From the NCBI GenBank assembly GCA_032622095.1, contig CP136061.1:23380991-23444990 (forward strand): a DNA stretch of 64,000 bases, in the 5' to 3' direction. This stretch comes from Siphonodentalium dalli (taxonomy: Eukaryota > Mollusca > Scaphopoda > Gadilida > Siphonodentaliidae). Shown piece after piece: positions 51,176 to 61,000 of the stretch. Both the position numbers and the translations under genes were made by a program. Positions within the stretch are counted from its first letter, which is position 1; every line of letters starts with the position of its first letter. Under the pieces are notes generated by a model. It was not told the origin of the DNA and made no database searches. It was given only the letters and a program-made list of their open reading frames with translations.

Positions 51176-54100
51176 GAGATTCACGAATAGAACTCAGGGA
51201 TTTATGACTTTTTAGAAGGATTTATGGTTCTAACCCAGAGATTCATGAATAGAACTCAGGGATTTATGACTTTTTCGAAGGATTTATGGTTCTAACCCAG
51301 AGATTCATGAATAGAACTCAGGGATTTATGACTTTTTCGAAGGATTTATGGCTTTAACCCCGAGATTCATGACTACAACTCAGGGATTTATGACTTTTTC
51401 GAAGGATTTATGGTTCTAACCCAGAGATTCATGAATACAACTCAGGGATTTATGACTTTTTCGAAGGATTTGTGGCTCTAACCCAGAGATTCATGATTTC
51501 AACTCAGGGATTTATGACTTTTTCGAAGGATTTGTGGTTCTAACCCAGAGATTCATGAATACAACGCAGGGATTTATGACTTTTTCGAAGGATTTGTGGC
51601 TCTAACCCAGAGATTCATGAATACAACGCAAGGATTTATGACCTTTTCGAAGGATTTATGGCTCTAACCCCGAGATTCATGACAACAACTCAGGGATTTA
51701 TGACTTTTTCGAAGGATTTATGGTTCTAACCCAGAGATTTATGAATAGAACTCAGGGATTTATGACTTTTTCGAAGGATTTATGGTTCTAACCCAGAGAT
51801 TCATGAATAGAACTCAGGGATTTATGACTTTTTCGAAGGATTTATGGTTCTAACCCAGAGATTCATGAATAGAACTCAGGGATTTATAACTTTTTCGAAG
51901 GATTTATGGCTTTAACCCCGAGATTCATGACTACAACTCAGGGATTTATGACTTTTTCGAAGGATTTATGGTTCTAACCCAGAGATTCATGAATACAACT
52001 CAGGGATTTATGACTTTTTCGAAGGATTTGTGGCTCTAACCCAGAGATTCATGAATACAACGCAGGGATTTATGACTTTTTCGAAGGATTTATGGCTCTA
52101 ACCCAGAGATTCATGAATACAACGCAAGGATTTATGACTTTTTCGAAGGATTTATGGCTCAAACCCCGAGATTCATGACTACAACTCAGGTATTTATGAC
52201 TTTTTTGAAGGATTTATGGCTCTAACCCAGAGATTCACGAATAGAACTCAGGGATTTATGACTTTTTCGAAGGATTTATGGTTCTAACCAGAGATTCATG
52301 AATAGAACTCAGGGATTTATGACTTTTTCGAAGGATTTATGGTTCTAACCCAGAGATTCATGAATAGAACTCAGGGATTTATGACTTTTTCGAAGGATTT
52401 ATGGCTTTAACCCCGAGATTCATGACTACAACTCAGGGATTTATGACTTTTTCGAAGGATTTATGGTTCTAACCCAGAGATTCATGAATACAACTCAGGG
52501 ATTTATGACTTTTTCGAAGGATTTGTGGCTCTAACCCAGAGATTCATGATTACAACTCAGGGATTTATGACTTTTTCGAAGGATTTGTGGCTCTAACCCA
52601 GAGATTTATGAATACAACGCAGGGATTTATGACTTTTTCGAAGGATTTGTGGCTCTAACCCAGAGATTCATGAATACAACGCAAGGATTTATGACCTTTT
52701 CGAAGGATTTATGGCTCTAACCCCGAGATTCATGACAACAACTCAGGGATTTATGACTTTTTCGAAGGATTTATGGTTCTAACCCAGAGATTTATGAATA
52801 GAACTCAGGTATTTATGACTTTTTCGAAGGATTTATGGTTCTAACCCAGAGATTCATGAATAGAACTCAGGGATTTATGACTTTTTCGAAGGATTTATGG
52901 TTCTAACCCAGAGATTCATGAATAGAACTCAGGGATTTATAACTTTTTCGAAGGATTTATGGCTTTAACCCCGAGATTCATGACTACAACTCAGGGATTT
53001 ATGACTTTTTCGAAGGATTTATGGTTCTAACCCAGAGATTCATGAATACAACTCAGGGATTTATGACTTTTTCGAAGGATTTGTGGTTCTAACCCAGAGA
53101 TTCATGAATACAACGCAGGGATTTATGACTTTTTCGAAGGATTTATGGCTCTAACCCAGAGATTCATGAATACAACGCAAGGATTTATGACTTTTTCGAA
53201 GGATTTATGGCTCAAACCCCGAGATTCATGACTACAACTCAGGTATTTATGACTTTTTTGAAGGATTTATGGCTCTAACCCAGAGATTCACGAATAGAAC
53301 TCAGGGATTTATGACTTTTTCGAAGGATTTATGGTTCTATCCCAGAGATTCATGAATAGAACTCAGGGATTTATGACTTTTTCGAAGGATTTATGGTTCT
53401 AACCCAGAGATTCATGAATAGAACTCAGGGATTTATGACTTTTTCGAAGGATTTATGGCTTTAACCCCGAGATTCATGACTACAACTCAGGGATTTATGA
53501 CTTTTTCGAAGGATTTATGGTTCTAACCCAGAGATTCATGAATACAACTCAGGGATTTATGACTTTTTCGAAGGATTTATGGTTCTAACCCAGAGATTCA
53601 TGAATACAACTCAGGGATTTATGACTTTTTCGAAGGATTTGTGGCTCTAACCCAGAGATTCATGATTACAACTGAGGGATTTATGACTTTTTCGAAGGAT
53701 TTGTGGCTCTAACCCAGAGATTCATGAATACAACTCAGGGATTTATGACTTTTCGAAGGATTTATGGCTCAAACCCCGAGATTCATGACTACAACTCAGG
53801 GATTTATGACTTTTTCGAAGGATTTATGGTTCTAACCCAGAGATTCACGAATAGAACTCAGGGATTTATGACTTTTTCGAAGGATTTATGGTTCTAACCC
53901 AAAGATTCATGAATAGAACTCAGGGATTTATGACTTTTTCGAAGGATTTATGGTTCTAACCCAGAGATTCATGAATAGAACTCAGGGATTTATGACTTTT
54001 TCGAAGGATTTATGGCTTTAACCCCGAGATTCATGACAACAACTCAGGGATTTATGACTTTTTCGAAGGATTTATGGTTCTAACCCAGAGATTCATGAAT

Positions 54101-57100
54101 AGAACTCAGGGATTTATGACTTTTTCGAAGGATTTATGGTTCTAACCCAGAGATTCATGAATACAACTCAGGGATTTATGACTTTTTCGAAGGATTTGTG
54201 GCTCTAACCCAGAGATTCATGATTACAACTCAGGGATTTATGACTTTTTCGAAGGATTTGTAGCTCTATCCCAGAGATTCATGAATACAACGCAGGGATT
54301 TATGACTTTTTCGAAGGATTTGTGGCTCTAACCCAGAGATTCGTGAATACAACGCAAGGATTTATGACCTTTTCGAAGGATTTATGGCTCTAACCCCGAG
54401 ATTCATGACTACAACTCAGGGATTTATGACTTTTTCGAAGGATTTATGGTTATAACCCAGAGATTCATGAATAGAACTCAGGGATTTATGACTTTTTCGA
54501 AGGATTTATGGTTCTAACCCAGAGATTCATGAATAGAACTCAGGGATTTATGACTTTTTCGAAGGATTTATGGTTCTAACCCAGAGATTCATGAATAGAA
54601 CTCAGGGATTTATGACTTTTTCGAAGGATTTATGGCTTTAACCCCGAGATTCATGACTACAACTCAGGGATTTATGACTTTTTCGAAGGATTTATGGTTC
54701 TAACCCAGAGATTCATGTATACAACTCAGGGATTTATGACTTTTTCGAAGGATTTGTGGCTCTAACCCAGAGATTCATGAATACAACGCAGGGATTTATG
54801 ACTTTTTCGAAGGATTTATGGCTCTAACCCAGAGATTCATGAATACAACGCAAGGATTTATGACTTTTTCGAAGGATTTATGGCTCAAACCCCGAGATTC
54901 ATGACTACAACTCAGGGATTTATGACTTTTTTGAAGGATTTATGGTTCTAACCCAGAGATTCACGAATAGAACTCAGGGATTTATGACTTTTTCGAAGGA
55001 TTTATGGTTCTAACCCAGAGATTCATGAATAGAACTCAGGGATTTATGACTTTTTCGAAGGATTTATGGTTCTAACCCAGAGATTCATGAATAGAACTCA
55101 GGGATTTATGACTTTTTCGAAGGATTTATGGCTTTAACCCCGAGATTCATGACTACAACTCAGGGATTTATGACTTTTTCGAAGGATTTATGGTTCTAAC
55201 CCAGAGATTCATGAATACAACTCAGGGATTTATGACTTTTTCGAAGGATTTATGGTTCTAACCCAGAGATTCATGAATAGAACTCAGGGATTTATGACTT
55301 TTTCGAAGGATTTATGGTTCTAACCCAGAGATTCATGAATAGAACTCAGGGATTTATGACTTTTTCGAAGGATTTATGGCTTTAACCCCGAGATTCATGA
55401 CTACAACTCAGGGATTTATGACTTTTTCGAAGGATTTATGGTTCTAACCCAGAGATTCATGAATACAACTCAGGGATTTATGACTTTTTCGAAGGATTTG
55501 TGGCTCTAACCCAGAGATTCATGATTACAACTCAGGGATTTATGACTTTTTCGAAGGATTTGTGGCTCTAACCCAGAGATTCGTGAATACAACGCAAGGA
55601 TTTATGACCTTTTCGAAGGATTTATGGCTCTAACCCCGAGATTCATGACTACAACTCAGGGATTTATGACTTTTTCGAAGGATTTGTGGCTCTAACCCAG
55701 AGATTCGTGAATACAACGCAAGGATTTATGACCTTTTCGAAGGATTTATGGCTCTAACCCCGAGATTCATGACTACAACTCACTGATTTATGACTTTTTC
55801 GAAGGATTTATGGTTCTAACCCAGAGATTCATGAATAGAACTCAGGGATTTATGACTTTTTCGAAGGATTTATGGTTCTAACCCAGAGATTCATGAATAG
55901 AACTCAGGGATTTATGACTTTTTCGAAGGATTTATGGTTCTAACCCAGAGATTCATGAATAGAACTCAGGGATTTATGACTTTTTCGAAGGATTTATGGC
56001 TTTAACCCCGAGATTCATGACTACAACTCAGGGATTTATGACTTTTTCGAAGGATTTATGGTTCTAACCCAGAGATTCATGAATAGAACTCAGGGATTTA
56101 TAACTTTTTCGAAGGATTTATGGCTTTAACCCCGAGATTCATGACTACAACTCAGGGATTTATGACTTTTTCGAAGGATTTATGGTTCTAACCCAGAGAT
56201 TCATGAATACAACTCAGGGATTTATGACTTTTTCGAAGGATTTGTGGCTCTAACCCAGAGATTCATGAATACAACGCAGGGATTTATGACTTTTTCGAAG
56301 GATTTATGGCTCTAACCCAGAGATTCATGAATACAACGCAAGGATTTATGACTTTTTCGAAGGATTTATGGCTCAAACCCCGAGATTCATGACTACAACT
56401 CAGGTATTTATGACTTTTTTGAAGGATTTATGGCTCTAACCCAGAGATTCACGAATAGAACTCAGGGATTTATGACTTTTTCGAAGGATTTATGGTTCTA
56501 ACCCAGAGATTCATGAATAGAACTCAGGGATTTATGACTTTTTCGAAGGATTTATGGTTCTAACCCAGATATTCATGAATAGAACTCAGGGATTTATGAC
56601 TTTTTCGAAGGATTTATGGCTTTAACCCCGAGATTCATGACTACAACTCAGGGATTTATGACTTTTTCGAAGGATTTATGGTTCTAACCCAGAGATTCAT
56701 GAATACAACTCAGGGATTTATGACTTTTTCGAAGGATTTGTGGCTCTAACCCAGAGATTCATGATTACAACTCAGGGATTTATGACTTTTTCGAAGGATT
56801 TGTGGCTCTAACCCAGAGATTCATGAATACAACGCAAGTATTTATGACCTTTTCGAAGGATTTATGGCTCTAACCCCAAGATTCATGAATACAACTCAGG
56901 GATTTATGACTTTTTCGAAGGATTTATGGTTCTAACCCAGAGATTCATGAATAGAACTCAGGGATTTATGACTTTTTCGAAGGATTTATGGTTCTAACCC
57001 AGAGATTCATGAATAGAACTCAGGGATTTATGACTTTTTCGAAGGATTTATGGTTCTAACCCAGAGATTCATGAATAGAACTCAGGGATTTATGACTTTT

Positions 57101-58054
57101 TCGAAGGATTTATGGCTTTAACCCCGAGATTCATGACTACAACTCAGGGATTTATGACTTTTTCGAAGGATTTATGGTTCTAACCCAGAGATTCATGAAT
57201 ACAACTCAGGGATTTATGACTTTTTCGAAGGATTTATGGTTCTAACCCAGAGATTCATGAATACAACTCAGGGATTTATGACCTTTTCGAAGGATTTGTG
57301 GCTCTAACCCAGAGATTCATGATTACAACTGAGGGATTTATGACTTTTTCGAAGGATTTGTGGCTCTAACCCAGAGATTCATGAATAGAACTCAGGGATT
57401 TATGACTTTTCGAAGGATTTATGGCTCAAACCCCGAGATTCATGACTACAACTCAGGGATTTATGACTTTTTCGAAGGATTTATGGTTCTAACCCAGAGA
57501 TTCACGAATAGAACTCAGGGATTTATGACTTTTTCGAAGGATTTATGGTTCTAACCCAAAGATTCATGAATAGAACTCAGGGATTTATGACTTTTTCGAA
57601 GGATTTATGGTTCTAACCCAGAGATTCATGAATAGAACTCAGGGATTTATGACTTTTTCGAAGGATTTATGGCTTTAACCCCGAGATTCATGACAACAAC
57701 TCAGGGATTTATGACTTTTTCGAAGGATTTATGGTTCTAACCCAGAGATTCATGAATAGAACTCAGGGATTTATGACTTTTTCGAAGGATTTATGGTTCT
57801 AACCCAGAGATTCATGAATACAACTCAGGGATTTATGACTTTTTCGAAGGATTTGTGGCTCTAACCCAGAGATTCATGATTACAACTCAGGGATTTATGA
57901 CTTTTTCGAAGGATTTGTAGCTCTATCCCAGAGATTCATGAATACAACGCAGGGATTTATGACTTTTTCGAAGGATTTGTGGCTCTAACCCAGAGATTCG
58001 TGAATACAACGCAAGGATTTATGACCTTTTCGAAGGATTTATGGCTCTAACCCC
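51176..58054. repeat. 6.88-kb (111-mer) tandem duplication, copy 1
   Basis: Landmarks recur 6,880 bp on: the 61 bp monomers 53,740/60,620, CATGTATACAAC near 54,715/61,595 and AACTCACTGATTT near 55,778/62,658. Left of about 52,288 the offset is 6,879, because copy 1 has lost one C there (CTAACCAGAG). CATGATTTCAAC at 51,492 pairs with 58,371. The unit holds related internal halves: the 61 bp monomer at 53,740 also pairs with 57,397, 3,657 bp apart (59 x 62 - 1). The rare TTGTAGCTCTATCCC unit occurs near 54,260, 57,917 and 61,140. Confidence 0.88.
52286..52294. repeat. 1-bp C deletion in sub-repeat 2 (CTAACCAGAG)
   Basis: CCC of the usual CTAACCCAGAG is CC here. It is a second kind of 61 bp monomer, seen once. 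The matching unit 6,880 bp downstream, near 59,170, has the full CCC, so the loss post-dates the 6.88 kb duplication or is a base-calling error. Confidence 0.75.
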
Positions 58055-61000
58055 GAGATTCACGAATAGAACTCAGGGATTTATGACTTTTTCGAAGGAT
58101 TTATGGTTCTAACCCAGAGATTCATGAATAGAACTCAGGGATTTATGACTTTTTCGAAGGATTTATGGTTCTAACCCAGAGATTCATGAATAGAACTCAG
58201 GGATTTATGACTTTTTCGAAGGATTTATGGCTTTAACCCCGAGATTCATGACTACAACTCAGGGATTTATGACTTTTTCGAAGGATTTATGGTTCTAACC
58301 CAGAGATTCATGAATACAACTCAGGGATTTATGACTTTTTCGAAGGATTTGTGGCTCTAACCCAGAGATTCATGATTTCAACTCAGGGATTTATGACTTT
58401 TTCGAAGGATTTGTGGTTCTAACCCAGAGATTCATGAATACAACGCAGGGATTTATGACTTTTTCGAAGGATTTGTGGCTCTAACCCAGAGATTCATGAA
58501 TACAACGCAAGGATTTATGACCTTTTCGAAGGATTTATGGCTCTAACCCCGAGATTCATGACAACAACTCAGGGATTTATGACTTTTTCGAAGGATTTAT
58601 GGTTCTAACCCAGAGATTTATGAATAGAACTCAGGGATTTATGACTTTTTCGAAGGATTTATGGTTCTAACCCAGAGATCCATGAATAGAACTCAGGGAT
58701 TTATGACTTTTTCGAAGGATTTATGGTTCTAACCCAGAGATTCATGAATAGAACTCAGGGATTTATAACTTTTTCGAAGGATTTATGGCTTTAACCCCGA
58801 GATTCATGACTACAACTCAGGGATTTATGACTTTTTCGAAGGATTTATGGTTCTAACCCAGAGATTCATGAATACAACTCAGGGATTTATGACTTTTTCG
58901 AAGGATTTGTGGCTCTAACCCAGAGATTCATGAATACAACGCAGGGATTTATGACTTTTTCGAAGGATTTATGGCTCTAACCCAGAGATTCATGAATACA
59001 ACGCAAGGATTTATGACTTTTTCGAAGGATTTATGGCTCAAACCCCGAGATTCATGACTACAACTCAGGTATTTATGACTTTTTTGAAGGATTTATGGCT
59101 CTAACCCAGAGATTCACGAATAGAACTCAGGGATTTATGACTTTTTCGAAGGATTTATGGTTCTAACCCAGAGATTCATGAATAGAACTCAGGGATTTAT
59201 GACTTTTTCGAAGGATTTATGGTTCTAACCCAGAGATTCATGAATAGAACTCAGGGATTTATGACTTTTTCGAAGGATTTATGGCTTTAACCCCGAGATT
59301 CATGACTACAACTCAGGGATTTATGACTTTTTCGAAGGATTTATGGTTCTAACCCAGAGATTCATGAATACAACTCAGGGATTTATGACTTTTTCGAAGG
59401 ATTTGTGGCTCTAACCCAGAGATTCATGATTACAACTCAGGGATTTATGACTTTTTCGAAGGATTTGTGGCTCTAACCCAGAGATTCATGAATACAACGC
59501 AGGGATTTATGACTTTTTCGAAGGATTTGTGGCTCTAACCCAGAGATTCATGAATACAACGCAAGGATTTATGACCTTTTCGAAGGATTTATGGCTCTAA
59601 CCCCGAGATTCATGACAACAACTCAGGGATTTATGACTTTTTCGAAGGATTTATGGTTCTAACCCAGAGATTTATGAATAGAACTCAGGTATTTATGACT
59701 TTTTCGAAGGATTTATGGTTCTAACCCAGAGATTCATGAATAGAACTCAGGGATTTATAACTTTTTCGAAGGATTTATGGTTCTAACCCTGAGATTCATG
59801 AATAGAACTCAGGGATTTATAACTTTTTCGAAGGATTTATGGCTTTAACCCCGAGATTCATGACTACAACTCAGGGATTTATGACTTTTTCGAAGGATTT
59901 ATGGTTCTAACCCAGAGATTCATGAATACAACTCAGGGATTTATGACTTTTTCGAAGGATTTGTGGTTCTAACCCAGAGATTCATGAATACAACGCAGGG
60001 ATTTATGACTTTTTCGAAGGATTTATGGCTCTAACCCAGAGATTCATGAATACAACGCAAGGATTTATGACTTTTTCGAAGGATTTATGGCTCAAACCCC
60101 GAGATTCATGACTACAACTCAGGTATTTATGACTTTTTTGAAGGATTTATGGCTCTAACCCAGAGATTCACGAATAGAACTCAGGGATTTATGACTTTTT
60201 CGAAGGATTTATGGTTCTATCCCAGAGATTCATTAATAGAACTCAGGGATTTATGACTTTTTCGAAGGATTTATGGTTCTAACCCAGAGATTCATGAATA
60301 GAACTCAGGGATTTATGACTTTTTCGAAGGATTTATGGCTTTAACCCCGAGATTCATGACTACAACTCAGGGATTTATGACTTTTTCGAAGGATTTATGG
60401 TTCTAACCCAGAGATTCATGAATACAACTCAGGGATTTATGACTTTTTCGAAGGATTTATGGTTCTAACCCAGAGATTCATGAATACAACTCAGGGATTT
60501 ATGACTTTTTCGAAGGATTTGTGGCTCTAACCCAGAGATTCATGATTACAACTGAGGGATTTATGACTTTTTCGAAGGATTTGTGGCTCTAACCCAGAGA
60601 TTCATGAATACAACTCAGGGATTTATGACTTTTCGAAGGATTTATGGCTCAAACCCCGAGATTCATGACTACATCTCAGGGATTTATGACTTTTTCGAAG
60701 GATTTATGGTTCTAACCCAGAGATTCACGAATAGAACTCAGGGATTTATGACTTTTTCGAAGGATTTATGGTTCTAACCCAAAGATTCATGAATAGAACT
60801 CAGGGATTTATGACTTTTTCGAAGGATTTATGGTTCTAACCCAGAGATTCATGAATAGAACTCAGGGATTTATGACTTTTTCGAAGGATTTATGGCTTTA
60901 ACCCCGAGATTCATGACAACAACTCAGGGATTTATGACTTTTTCGAAGGATTTATGGTTCTAACCCAGAGATTCATGAATAGAACTCAGGGATTTATGAC

